This document shows positions 49,114 to 58,125 of a DNA stretch of 64,000 bases, in pieces. The stretch spans positions 1 through 64,000 of the forward strand of contig CAISEB010000020.1 of assembly GCA_903884235.1 (NCBI GenBank). Direction: 5' to 3'. The notes under the pieces are model-generated. The model was not told the DNA's origin, did no database searches, and was given only the letters and a program-made list of their open reading frames with translations. Positions within the stretch are counted from its first letter, which is position 1; every line of letters begins with the position of its first letter. The position numbers and the translations under genes are program-made. The stretch comes from an uncultured Pseudomonadota bacterium (lineage in GTDB: Bacteria > Pseudomonadota > Gammaproteobacteria > Steroidobacterales > Steroidobacteraceae).

Positions 49114-51531
49114 ATGAAGAGCCACTACAGGGCCGTCGTCATCGGCGGCGGGATCGTCGGCGCCAGCGTGCTCTACCACCTCACGAAGAAGGGCTGGACC
49201 GACATCGCGCTCATCGAGCGGGCGGAGCTGACGGCGGGTTCGACCTGGCATGCCGCAGCGGGCTTCCACTCGATCAACGACGACCCGAACATCGCCGCGC
49301 TTCAGGCCTACACGATCAAGCTCTACAAGGAGATCGAGGCCGAGAGCGGCCAGAGCGTCGGCATGCACATGCCTGGCGGCTACATGATCGCGACGACGCC
49401 GGCGCGCTGGGAGTGGCTGCGCGCGGAGTGCTCCGTCTACCAGACGCTGGGCATCGACGCGCGCGTCGTCACGCCCGAGGAGATCGTCGCGGACTGCCCG
49501 ATCGTCGACCCGACGGGCCTGCTCGGCGGGCTGTTCGATCCGCACGAAGGCGCCGTCGATCCGCACGGCACCACGCACGCGTTCGCGATCGCCGCCCGCA
49601 AGCGCGGCGCCGACGTCATCCTGCGCAACCGCGTCGTGTCGATGGCGCAGCTCCCGAACGGCCACTGGCAGCTCGAGACCGAGCATGGCCCCGTCGTCGC
49701 CGAGCATGTCGTCAACGCCGGCGGCCTGTGGGCCCGCAAGGTCGGCCGCATGGCAGGCCTCGACCTGCCGCTCACGCCGATGCAGCACCACTACCTGATC
49801 ACGGAAGACCTCCCGGAGCTCCTCGCGCGCCCCGACGAGATGCCGTGCGTGACCGACCTCGAGGGCTTCACGTACCTGCAGCAGGAGCGCAAGGGCGTGC
49901 TGCTCGGCGTCTACGAGCGTGATCCGCGCCACTGGAAGACCGAAGGTGCGGACTGGGACTACGGCATGGACCTCATTCCGGAGGAGATCGACCGCATCAG
50001 CCCGGAGCTCAGCATCGGCTTCAGGCGCTTCCCGACGCTGGAGCGCGCCGGCATCCGCCGCTGGGTCAACGGCGCCTTCACCTTCACGCCCGACGGCAAC
50101 CCGCTCGTCGGACCGGTTCCGGGACTGTCGAACTACTGGGTCGCGTGCGGCTGCATGTCGGGCTTCTCGCAGGGCGGCGCGATCGGCCTCGTGCTCTCCA
50201 ACTGGATGGCGGACAACGATCCGGGTTCCGACATCTTCGGCATGGACGTCGCTCGCTACGGTGCATTCGCCTCCAACGACCGCTACCTGCGTGACACGAC
50301 CGCGCAGTTCTACGCGCGGCGCTTCATCATCTCCTATCCGAACGAGGAGCTGCCCGCCGGGCGCCCGCTCAAGACCACGCCGAGCTATGACGCCCAGCGC
50401 GCGCTCGGTGCGCGCTTCGGCGTCGTCTGGGGCATGGAGAGCCCGCAGTACTATGCGGTTGGCGAACCGGAGTTCGTCGAGGAGCCGACGCTGCGGCGCA
50501 CGAATGCGGATCGCTTCGTCGCCGCCGAGGTGGCCGTGACGCGCGCTGCCGCCGGACTCGTCGACACGGGCGTCTATGCGCGCTACGAGGTGACCGGTCC
50601 CGGCGCCGAGGCCTGGCTCGACCAGCTGCTCGCCAACACGCTGCCGCCGGTCGGTCGGCTGCGCCTCGCCCCGATGCTGAGCCCGCGCGGCAAGCTGATG
50701 GGCGACCTGACGGTCACCCGCCTCGACCAGGACCGCTTCTGGCTGGTCGGCTCGTACTACCTGCAGGAATGGCACCTGCGCTGGTTCCGGGACCACCTGC
50801 CCCCATCTGGTGTATCGATCGAGAACCTGTCCGAGAGCTGGCTCGGCTTCTCGTTGTCCGGCCCGCGCTCGCGCGACATCCTCGCCCGCCTCACGCGCGA
50901 GGACGTCTCGGACGCGTCGCTGCCCTTCCTCGGATGCCGGTCGATCGACATCGGGCTCACGACCGCCGTGGTCGCGCGGCTGTCGCTCACGGGCGAGCTC
51001 GGCTACGAGATCAACGTCCCGGCGCTGCAGCAGCGCGCGCTGTGGACGGCGCTGCTGGAGGCCGGAGCCGACTTCGGCATGCGGCCGATCGGCATGCGCG
51101 CGCAGGACAGCCTGCGGCTCGAGAAGGGCTATGGCATCTGGTCGTTCGAATTCAGCGCCTCGAACACGCCCGCCCAGGCTGGACTGGACCGCTTCGTCGC
51201 CTGCGACAAGGGCGACTTCGTCGGCCGCGAGGCCGTCCTCGCCGAGCGCGAGACGGGGCCGGCAGAGCGGCTGGTGCTCCTCGAGGTGGACTCCCCGACC
51301 GCGGACTGCACGGGCTACGAGCCGGTCCACTGCGACGGCGAGCGCATCGGCTACGTGACGTCAGGCGCCTACGGCCACCACGTCAAGGCAAGCCTCGCGC
51401 TCGCCTACGTGCGCCGGGACATCGCGGACCGCCCGCGACCCCTGTCGGTCGACGTCATCGGCGATGCACGGCCGGCGCGAATCCTTGCCGAACCCCCCTA
51501 CGACCCGTTAGGGCGAAAGCTGCGTGGCTGA
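49114..51531 (+). CDS. Dimethylglycine/sarcosine dehydrogenase-like flavoprotein with GcvT domain
   Basis: An 805-residue protein with an N-terminal DAO domain (about 6-370: AVVIGGGIVGASVLYHLTKKG) and C-terminal GcvT/aminomethyltransferase domains (about 430-795: PRGKLMGDLTVTRL, GELGYEINVPA, SLRLEKGYGIWSFEFS). His46 in AGSTWHAAAGFHS corresponds to the histidine that binds FAD covalently in DMGDH/SarDH. Such enzymes oxidise an N-methyl group and pass the carbon to THF. ATG 49114 has GAGGAG upstream and lies four bases after the MttB-like stop. Substrate (dimethylglycine, another tertiary amine or sarcosine) is inferred from context. Confidence 0.9.
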   Translation: MKSHYRAVVIGGGIVGASVLYHLTKKGWTDIALIERAELTAGSTWHAAAGFHSINDDPNIAALQAYTIKLYKEIEAESGQSVGMHMPGGYMIATTPARWEWLRAECSVYQTLGIDARVVTPEEIVADCPIVDPTGLLGGLFDPHEGAVDPHGTTHAFAIAARKRGADVILRNRVVSMAQLPNGHWQLETEHGPVVAEHVVNAGGLWARKVGRMAGLDLPLTPMQHHYLITEDLPELLARPDEMPCVTDLEGFTYLQQERKGVLLGVYERDPRHWKTEGADWDYGMDLIPEEIDRISPELSIGFRRFPTLERAGIRRWVNGAFTFTPDGNPLVGPVPGLSNYWVACGCMSGFSQGGAIGLVLSNWMADNDPGSDIFGMDVARYGAFASNDRYLRDTTAQFYARRFIISYPNEELPAGRPLKTTPSYDAQRALGARFGVVWGMESPQYYAVGEPEFVEEPTLRRTNADRFVAAEVAVTRAAAGLVDTGVYARYEVTGPGAEAWLDQLLANTLPPVGRLRLAPMLSPRGKLMGDLTVTRLDQDRFWLVGSYYLQEWHLRWFRDHLPPSGVSIENLSESWLGFSLSGPRSRDILARLTREDVSDASLPFLGCRSIDIGLTTAVVARLSLTGELGYEINVPALQQRALWTALLEAGADFGMRPIGMRAQDSLRLEKGYGIWSFEFSASNTPAQAGLDRFVACDKGDFVGREAVLAERETGPAERLVLLEVDSPTADCTGYEPVHCDGERIGYVTSGAYGHHVKASLALAYVRRDIADRPRPLSVDVIGDARPARILAEPPYDPLGRKLRG

Positions 51532-51606
51532 AGCGCCCGATACAGAGGCGCGCGGAATGCCATAATCGACGGGCGCGGCGACTGGTCGCGATTGCAGGGG
51601 GTAGGG

Positions 51607-52893
51607 ATGCCGTTGCTGCGCCAGCCGGTGCGGATCCGGTGGTGGATCTTCTCGTTTCTGTTTGGGTTTGCGACGCTCGCCTACCTGCAGCGCACGAGCT
51701 TCACCGTCATCGCCCCCCAGATGATGCCGGACCTCGGCCTCAGCCATCAGCAGTTCGGCTGGCTGAAGACCATGTTCGCGACTGCCTACGCGCTGTCGCA
51801 GATCCCGTCCGCGGCCCTCGGCCAGTGGTTCGGCGCCCGCAAGACCTACGTGATCGTCGGCATCCTCGGCATTGCCGCGATGCTGATCTCGTCCGCCGCT
51901 CCGTTGATCGCCGGCGGACTCGCGCTCTACTGCCTGCTGCTGCTGTCGCAGATGCTGCTCGGTGCCTCCCAGGGCCCGGTGTTCCCGATGTTCGCCGGGG
52001 TCGTCCAGCAGTGGTTCCCGGAGAAGCGCTGGGCGCTGGCCAACGGCATGCAGTCCGCGGGCATGGACCTCGGCGGACTGATCGCGGCGCCGCTGCTCGT
52101 GTTCCTGATGCAGTCCTCGGGCTGGAAGGGCGCGCTGCTCTGGCTCGCGGTGCCCGCGATCGTGTTGACCGCTTGGTGGGGCTGGTACGGCCGGAACACG
52201 CCGGAGGAACACCCGTCGGTGCGGCCGGAGGAAATCGCCGAACTCGAGGGGACGGACCGGACGCCGGCACCACCGCTGACGGCATCCCGACTGTTCGCGA
52301 TCGCGACGAATCGCGACGTGCTGGTGCTCGCGCTGTCGTACCTGAGCATGAACTTCGCGTTCTACATCCTCAGCGACTGGTCGTTCATCTACCTCGTGGA
52401 AGTGCGCCACCTGCAGGGCGTCGAGAGCGGGCTCGCCGGCGCGACCCCCTGGCTCGGCGCAGCGCTCGGTGCCGCCGCCGGTGGCGCCGTCTCCGATCGC
52501 CTGGCGACGCGCATCGGGCCTCGCTGGGGTGATCGCCTCGTGCCGATGGTGACTCTGCCGCTGGCGGGCATCGTGCTGCTGACGACCACGCACTTCTCGA
52601 CGCCGTACGCCGCCGTCGCGGGCCTCACGATCGCGTTCGCGCTCGTGGAGTTCAATGAAGGCGCCTACTGGGCGGCGACGATGCGCGTCGCGCGCGCCGA
52701 TACAGGCGCCGCCACCGGCGTGCTCAACACCGGTGGCAACTTCGGCGGCATCCTGGTCGGGCCTGTGCTCGGCTACCTCTCGGGCATTGGTGCCTGGAAC
52801 GGCGCGTTCGCCCTTGGAACTTTCTTCTGCCTGGTCGCCGCGGCGCTCTGGCTGCTGGTCGACACCGATCGGCGGGTCATCGCCCGCTTCTGA
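51607..52893 (+). CDS. MFS transporter, ACS-type
   Basis: Twelve-helix inner-membrane carrier of 428 residues. YLQRTSFTVIAPQMMPDLGL after the first helix and LLGASQGPVFPMFAGVVQQWFPEKRWALANG in the fourth/fifth helix region mark the anion:cation symporter family. ATG 51607 has AGGGGG upstream. It is the third gene rightward in the methylated-amine operon, 75 bases after the DMGDH-like gene; a CATAAT-like sequence in that gap could give it a secondary promoter. It may import the amine substrate or a related carboxylate. Confidence 0.87.
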   Translation: MPLLRQPVRIRWWIFSFLFGFATLAYLQRTSFTVIAPQMMPDLGLSHQQFGWLKTMFATAYALSQIPSAALGQWFGARKTYVIVGILGIAAMLISSAAPLIAGGLALYCLLLLSQMLLGASQGPVFPMFAGVVQQWFPEKRWALANGMQSAGMDLGGLIAAPLLVFLMQSSGWKGALLWLAVPAIVLTAWWGWYGRNTPEEHPSVRPEEIAELEGTDRTPAPPLTASRLFAIATNRDVLVLALSYLSMNFAFYILSDWSFIYLVEVRHLQGVESGLAGATPWLGAALGAAAGGAVSDRLATRIGPRWGDRLVPMVTLPLAGIVLLTTTHFSTPYAAVAGLTIAFALVEFNEGAYWAATMRVARADTGAATGVLNTGGNFGGILVGPVLGYLSGIGAWNGAFALGTFFCLVAAALWLLVDTDRRVIARF

Positions 52894-52927
52894 TTCTCCC
52901 TGCATGAACCGTCTCGAGGAAACTGCG

Positions 52928-54238
52928 ATGCGCACCGATCCTGTCCATTCGCTGCTCGCAACCGTCGCCACCGCCCTGCTGGCCGTGTCCGCGCCGACGA
53001 TCGCCGCCGGGGATCCCGGCATCGAGGGCCGAATCGACCGCATCCTCGCGACGACGCCGCTCGTCGATGGCCACAACGACCTGCCCTGGGAAATCCGCTC
53101 GCTCTACAAGGGCGACGTCGGCGCGGTGGACCTCTCCGTCGACCAATCCACGCGTCCGGGACCTGGTGGCAAGCCCCCTCTGATGACAGACATGCCGAGG
53201 CTGCATGCCGGCCGCGTCGGCGCGCAGTTCTGGTCGGTGTGGATCCCGGTGGAGCTCCATGGCTTCGAGGCGGTGCAGGTCACGCTCGAGGAGATCGACA
53301 TCGTCAAGCGAATGGCCGAGCGCTATCCCGCGGACCTCGAGATGGCCTACACCGCGGCGGACATCCGCCGCATCCACAAGGCACACAAGGTCGCCTCGCT
53401 GATCGGCGTCGAGGGCGGGCACCAGATCAACAGCTCGCTCGCGGTGCTGCGCCAGTACTACGACGCCGGCGCGCGCTACATGACGTTGACCCACACTGCC
53501 AATACGCCCTGGGCGGATGCCGCGACCGAGAACCCGCAGCACCATGGCCTGAGCCCGTTCGGCGTCGAGGTCGTGCGCGAGATGAACCGCCTCGGGATGC
53601 TCGTCGACCTGAGCCACGTATCGCCCGAGGCGATGAAGGTCGCGCTCGCCGTCACCGAGGCGCCGGTCATGTTCTCGCACTCCTCCGCGCGCGCGATCGT
53701 CGATCATCCGCGCGACGTCCCGGATGACGTGCTGAAGCTGGTTGCGTCGAACGGTGGCGTCGTGATGGTCAACTTCTACCCGCCGTACGTCTCGCAGGCG
53801 CGCGCGAAGTGGGAAGCCGACCGCGATGCCGAGAAGGCGCGCTACAACAGCCCACCCTATGGCGGCCTCTACATCGGCCAGCCCGAGCGGTCGGATGCCG
53901 CGCTCGCTGTCTGGGATGCGGCGCACCCAAGGCCCGTCGTGACGCTCGCGGAGGTCGCCGACCACATCGAGCACGTGCGCCGGGTCGCCGGCGTCGACCA
54001 CGTCGGGCTCGGATCCGACTTCGACGGCATCGAGGACACGCCGACCGGTCTCGAGGGCGTCAACCGGTTCCCGGCGCTCCTCGCCGAGCTCGCGCGTCGC
54101 GGCTGGTCCGATGCGGATCTCGCGAAGGCGGCCGGCGAGAACCTGCTGCGCGCGATGGCGACGGCGGAAAAGGTCTCGCAGCGGCTGCGCGCCACGCGGC
54201 CGGCGTCGATCGCCACGCTCGAGGGCATGCCGCACTGA
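52928..54238 (+). CDS. Exported membrane dipeptidase, M19 family
   Basis: Zinc dipeptidase of 436 residues with a signal peptide (about 1-27, cut near TIAAG). Zinc ligands are His49/Asp51 in VDGHNDLPW, Glu in IGVEGGHQ, His in LVDLSHVS and His in MFSHSSAR; GSDFDG completes the renal-dipeptidase pattern. ATG 52928 has GAGGAAA seven bases upstream, better than an in-frame ATG at 52904. M19 enzymes hydrolyse dipeptides, often with D-residues, and some act on N-methyl or modified amino acids. It follows the MFS gene by 34 bases, so it is probably part of the operon. Confidence 0.92.
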   Translation: MRTDPVHSLLATVATALLAVSAPTIAAGDPGIEGRIDRILATTPLVDGHNDLPWEIRSLYKGDVGAVDLSVDQSTRPGPGGKPPLMTDMPRLHAGRVGAQFWSVWIPVELHGFEAVQVTLEEIDIVKRMAERYPADLEMAYTAADIRRIHKAHKVASLIGVEGGHQINSSLAVLRQYYDAGARYMTLTHTANTPWADAATENPQHHGLSPFGVEVVREMNRLGMLVDLSHVSPEAMKVALAVTEAPVMFSHSSARAIVDHPRDVPDDVLKLVASNGGVVMVNFYPPYVSQARAKWEADRDAEKARYNSPPYGGLYIGQPERSDAALAVWDAAHPRPVVTLAEVADHIEHVRRVAGVDHVGLGSDFDGIEDTPTGLEGVNRFPALLAELARRGWSDADLAKAAGENLLRAMATAEKVSQRLRATRPASIATLEGMPH

Positions 54239-54297
54239 CGGACGGCGACCTTCTGCTACCCTAGTCGCCTGCCACGACGACCCCGGGACCCTCCACG

Positions 54298-55239
54298 ATG
54301 GGCGACTACACGTTCGCGTTCCAGACCTCCACGACCCACGCCGGGTTCCTGAAGGCGCCGTCGCTCGAGGCGAAGCCAGATGCGCCGGTCGTCATCGCGG
54401 GCGTCCCGTGGGACGGTTCGACGACCAACCGTCCCGGATCGCGCTTTGGGCCGTACCAGATCCGTCGTGCCAGCCACATGCTGTGCGACGGGACGCACCC
54501 GCTCTGGGGCGTCACGCCGCTTGGCATGATCGCGGACGCCGGCGACCTCACGCTGCCGAACACCTCGCTCGCCGGAATGCGTGCGGCGATGGCGCCGCAG
54601 GTCGCGGAACTGATCCGGCACCACCACATGGTGTGGCTCGGCGGTGACCATTCGATCACGCTGCCGCTGCTGCGCGCGTACCGCGCCCAACATGGGCGCC
54701 CGCTCGCGATCGTGCACTTCGACGCGCACTGCGATACTTGGACGGACCACTTTGGCGAGCCATCCGGTCACGGGACCTGGGTGCACGAGGCCATCGTCGA
54801 AGGGCTCATCGACCCGGCGCTCACCGTGCAGGTCGGCATCCGCTCGTCCGCGGCCCCCGAGACCGCGAACTACGTCGCCGATCGCGGCGGCCTGATCTAT
54901 ACCGCGCGCGACCTGCGCGGACTCGAAAACAAGACCCAGCTCGCGCCGATCCTCGATGCCGTGCGCGCGCGGTTCGCCGCGGCGGGCCCCGTGCCGGTCT
55001 ACCTGTCGCTGGACATCGACTGCCTGGATCCCGCATACGCGCCGGGCACCGGCACGCCAGAGCCGGGCGGACTCACCTCGTCACAGGTGCTGACGCTGCT
55101 CGAGGAGTGGAGCGACCTCGGTTGGGTCGGCATGGACCTGTGCGAGGTCGCACCGCCCTACGACCACGCGGAGCTGACGAGCAACGCGGCGTCGACGTTC
55201 GTCTGGACGTACCTGTGTGCCAGGGCGCGTGGCCGCTGA
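54298..55239 (+). CDS. Agmatinase-family ureohydrolase
   Basis: Mn2+ ureohydrolase of 313 residues that removes urea from a guanidino compound. The metal ligands are all visible: His118 in GGDHS, Asp142/His144/Asp146 in FDAHCDTW, and the DID pair in SLDIDCLDPAYAPGTGTPEPGGL. The conserved glutamate is in DLCEVAPPYD. Overall it is closest to SpeB agmatinases. No putrescine genes are adjacent; it closes an operon of N-methyl amine genes 59 bases after the dipeptidase. A substrate such as a methylated or carboxylated guanidine is therefore possible, but agmatine remains the default. Confidence 0.88.
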   Translation: MGDYTFAFQTSTTHAGFLKAPSLEAKPDAPVVIAGVPWDGSTTNRPGSRFGPYQIRRASHMLCDGTHPLWGVTPLGMIADAGDLTLPNTSLAGMRAAMAPQVAELIRHHHMVWLGGDHSITLPLLRAYRAQHGRPLAIVHFDAHCDTWTDHFGEPSGHGTWVHEAIVEGLIDPALTVQVGIRSSAAPETANYVADRGGLIYTARDLRGLENKTQLAPILDAVRARFAAAGPVPVYLSLDIDCLDPAYAPGTGTPEPGGLTSSQVLTLLEEWSDLGWVGMDLCEVAPPYDHAELTSNAASTFVWTYLCARARGR

Positions 55240-55257
55240 CGCCCCGTCCGACGGGCC

Positions 55258-55632
55258 TCAGAGATTGGTGTAGACGACGTCGCTGAACGAGTCGACCGGG
55301 AACACGTAGAACAGCTTGAGCAGCGCCGTCCCGTCGTTGCGGATGGCGTGCGGCAGGTTTCCCGGGATCGAGATCGTGGTGCCGGGACCGACGCGCTGTT
55401 CGCGATCCCCAAGGGTCACGACGCCGGTTCCCGCCAGGAAGTAGTACAGCTCGAGCGGCGGGTGGCGGTGCAGGTCCAGCGACCCACCGGGCTCGATCTC
55501 GCAGACGCCACTGGTCAGCGTCCGGGTCGGCGTGCGGTCCGCGCTGGTCAGCGTCCGCCAGGTGACGCCCACGTCCTCGCCACTCTCGAGGGGAACCTCC
55601 AGTTCTTCGGTCACGAACGGCGCATCGACCAC
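55258..55632 (-). CDS. Single-domain cupin protein
   Basis: A 124-residue cupin. HRHPPLELYYFLAG supplies His-x-His and Glu metal ligands, and SIPGNLPHAIRNDG the second cupin motif with its His. Such proteins include dioxygenases, isomerases and lyases; nothing decides among them. It is convergent with the ureohydrolase gene across an 18-base gap and seems monocistronic. The TWRTLTS and DVVYTNL ends are not known to me as signatures. Confidence 0.8.
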   Translation of the reverse strand: MVDAPFVTEELEVPLESGEDVGVTWRTLTSADRTPTRTLTSGVCEIEPGGSLDLHRHPPLELYYFLAGTGVVTLGDREQRVGPGTTISIPGNLPHAIRNDGTALLKLFYVFPVDSFSDVVYTNL

Positions 55633-55673
55633 GACAGCCTCCTTGGGGTGCGTCCCCCAGTATATGCCGCCGC

Positions 55674-56135
55674 TCAGGCCGTGCGGCGGTGCGCGAGCCA
55701 GCGGTCGAGATGCTTCGCGAAGGCGTTTCGCTCGGACAGGCCGAGTGGCGGCGGGCCACCACCCACCATGACGCTCGAGCGCATCGTGTCCATGAAGTCA
55801 CGGAGATTGAGCTGCCCGCGGATCGTGTCGTGGGAGAACTTCTCGCCGCGCGCGCTCAGCGCATCGGCTCCCTTGGCCATGACTTCGGCCGCGAGCGGGA
55901 TATCCGAGGTGATCACGAGATCACCGGCGCCGGCCCGTTCGACGATTGCGTGATCCGCGACATCGAAGCCCGAGGACACCACGAGCATCCGAACGCTCGG
56001 CACGCGCGGCAGCCCGAGTGGCTGGTTGGCGACGAAGGTGACGGGCACGCGCGTGCGCTCCGCCGCCCGGCACAGGATCTCCCTGACGAGCTTCGGACAT
56101 GCGTCCGCATCGACCCAGATCGTCGCCTCGGTCAT
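55674..56135 (-). CDS. yaiI: YaiI/YqxD family protein (UPF0178, DUF188)
   Basis: A 153-residue PIN-like protein. [18 protein letters not shown] (4-21), [17 protein letters not shown] and [11 protein letters not shown] are the YaiI/YqxD signatures; the acidic residues lie where PIN-type nucleases bind metal. The biological role is unknown. It is divergent from the NIF3/CutA-like gene and in the same direction as the cupin gene, 41 bases apart. Confidence 0.92.
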   Translation of the reverse strand: MTEATIWVDADACPKLVREILCRAAERTRVPVTFVANQPLGLPRVPSVRMLVVSSGFDVADHAIVERAGAGDLVITSDIPLAAEVMAKGADALSARGEKFSHDTIRGQLNLRDFMDTMRSSVMVGGGPPPLGLSERNAFAKHLDRWLAHRRTA

Positions 56136-56253
56136 TGCATGGAATCCTGGAACGTTGCCGCTGGCACTTTATCCGAATGGCCGCCCGGTCGCCCGACGGC
56201 ACCGCGCCGGGCGACGCGGACAGGTAAGCTTTCACCTTCGACCTGGAGGCCCC

Positions 56254-56682
56254 ATGACCCCGACCCTGCGCTGCGTGCGCCGCATCACGGTGCACTGCCC
56301 CATCCGGCCGGAGACCCTGGGCGCGGTCGCCGCTGGCTCCGTCGACGCACTGGCGACGGATCCGGGCATCGCTCCGCTGCTGGCCCTGATCGAATCGTCG
56401 ACGGAGTTCGGTGACTTCGGGCGCTACAAGGGCGTGTGCGAGATCGGCCTCGGTCTCGAGGCGTTCACGCCGCAGGCCGGCGCGAGCCCGACGCTCGGCA
56501 CGGCCGGCCGCCGCTCGATGTCGCCGACCGCGACGCTGACGACGTACGTGTCGACCGAGATCGACGGCGCGCGCCTCGCGGCGCTGGTCGGCGTCCTCGC
56601 GGCGCGGCACCCTTGGGAGGTGCCGGTCATCGAGATCGCCGACGTGCGCCTCGCGGAGCGCGAGGTTCAGGCGAGCGTGTAG
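56254..56682 (+). CDS. Stand-alone NIF3/CutA-like small domain protein
   Basis: A 142-residue protein whose central pattern (FGDFGRYKGVCEIGLGLEAF, PQAGASPTLGTAG, then a hydrophobic strand and HPWEVPVIEI) resembles the domain inserted in NIF3/YqfO proteins and related to CutA and PII (G-D-Y-x-x-C ... G-x-F-x-P ... G-x-x-P-x-x-G ... AHPYEEPAYD). ATG 56254 has GGAGG five bases upstream. Its stop overlaps the end of the convergent aldehyde dehydrogenase gene by 16 bases. Role unknown; metal or ligand sensing is suggested only by fold analogy. Confidence 0.7.
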   Translation: MTPTLRCVRRITVHCPIRPETLGAVAAGSVDALATDPGIAPLLALIESSTEFGDFGRYKGVCEIGLGLEAFTPQAGASPTLGTAGRRSMSPTATLTTYVSTEIDGARLAALVGVLAARHPWEVPVIEIADVRLAEREVQASV

Positions 56683-58106
56683 GCGGTCTTCACCGTCGTG
56701 TAGAACTCGACCGCATAGCGTCCCTGCTCGCGCGGACCGTACGAGGAGCCCTTGGTGCCGCCAAAGGGCACGTGGTAGTCGACACCGGCCGTCGCCAGGT
56801 TGACCATCACGAGCCCTGCGCGGGCCCGGCGGGTGAAGTCCCGGGCGTGCTTCAGGCTCCGCGTGCAGATGCCGGCACTCAGTCCAAACGGTGTGTCGTT
56901 CGCGAGCGCCAGCGCCTCGTCGAAATCCGCGGCGGCGATCACCGAGGCACAGGGCCCGAAGATCTCCTCGCGGCTCGTACGCATCGCGTTCGTCGCGCCG
57001 AGGAACACGGCCGGGCGCATGTAGTAACCGCGGGTCGGCCGCTCGACGAGATCGCCGCCGACGACGGTCGCCCCTTCCTCGCGAGCGAGTGCCACGTAGC
57101 GCTGGTTGCCGGCCAGCTGCGACTCGGAGACGACGGGGCCGATCTGCGTGTCGGCCTCGATCGCGTTGCCGACCTTGAGTGCGCTCGCGGCCTTCGTGAG
57201 CCGTTCGCTGAACTCGGCAAGGATGCCGCGCTCGACGATGAACCGGCTCGTCGCCGTGCAACGCTGGCCCGTCGAGTAGAACGCGGCGTTGACGCACGCC
57301 GGCAGCACGACGTCGAGATCGGCGTCATTCATGATGACCATCGGGTTCTTGCCGCCCATCTCGGCCTGCACGCGCAGCTGGCTCGCCGCGGCACGCGCGA
57401 CGATGTCGCGGCCGACATCGACCGACCCGGTGAACGACAGCGCCGAGACGCCAGGATGCGACAGCAGCGCCTCGCCGACCACGCGGCCACGTCCCATCAC
57501 GAGGTTGAACACGCCGGCGGGGCAGCCGCTCTCGACAAGCACCTCGGCAAGCACGTGCACCGACGCGGGGGTGAGGTCCGCCGGCTTGATGACGACGGTA
57601 TTGCCGAACGCGAGCGCGGGCGCGATCTTCCAGGCCGGGATCGCGATCGGGAAGTTCCAGGGCGTGATCAGCGCCACGACGCCGATCGGCTCGCGCCGGA
57701 CCTCGACGTCGACGCCAGGACGCACCGACTCGAGCGACTCGCCAGGGATGCGCAGCACCTCGGCGCCGAAGAACTTGAAGATCTGCCCCGCGCGCGTCAC
57801 CTCGCCGATGCCCTCGGCCAGGGTCTTGCCCTCCTCGCGCGACAGCAGCCGCCCGTACTGCTCGCGCCTAGCGAGCAGCGTCGAGCCGACCCGATCCAGC
57901 AGGTCGCTGCGCAGCTGCAGCGTCCCGTCGCGCCATTTCGGCAGCGCCCGCGCGGCAGCCTGCACGGCGGCATCGACGTCCGCGGCATCGCCCTGCGCGT
58001 AGATGCCGACCACGTCGTCGAGGTCGGACGGATTGACGTTGGCCTGCGCGCCGCGACCCCGCACCCACTGGCCGTCGATCAGGTTGAGCTTCGTTTCGTC
58101 GGTCAT
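56667..58106 (-). CDS. Aldehyde dehydrogenase, semialdehyde-type
   Basis: NAD(P)-dependent aldehyde dehydrogenase of 479 residues with catalytic Cys283 in STGQRCTATSR and Glu249 in QAEMGGKNP, plus the nucleotide-binding PWNFPIAIP block (149-157). It is closest in feel to 2-oxoglutarate-semialdehyde/succinate-semialdehyde types. As third gene of the glutarate operon (19 bases after the CoA-transferase), oxidation of glutarate semialdehyde to glutarate would make metabolic sense. ATG 58106 has AGGAAG upstream; the frame extends to 58538 as a shadow. Confidence 0.9.
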   Translation of the reverse strand: MTDETKLNLIDGQWVRGRGAQANVNPSDLDDVVGIYAQGDAADVDAAVQAAARALPKWRDGTLQLRSDLLDRVGSTLLARREQYGRLLSREEGKTLAEGIGEVTRAGQIFKFFGAEVLRIPGESLESVRPGVDVEVRREPIGVVALITPWNFPIAIPAWKIAPALAFGNTVVIKPADLTPASVHVLAEVLVESGCPAGVFNLVMGRGRVVGEALLSHPGVSALSFTGSVDVGRDIVARAAASQLRVQAEMGGKNPMVIMNDADLDVVLPACVNAAFYSTGQRCTATSRFIVERGILAEFSERLTKAASALKVGNAIEADTQIGPVVSESQLAGNQRYVALAREEGATVVGGDLVERPTRGYYMRPAVFLGATNAMRTSREEIFGPCASVIAAADFDEALALANDTPFGLSAGICTRSLKHARDFTRRARAGLVMVNLATAGVDYHVPFGGTKGSSYGPREQGRYAVEFYTTVKTAYTLA

Positions 58107-58125
58107 GTCGTGATCTTCCTGTGGG

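Noticed and set aside
48802-51330. 842-codon open frame antisense to the MttB-like and DMGDH-like genes
   Set aside because: Same reasoning: it mirrors two confidently coding genes and has no recognisable domain.
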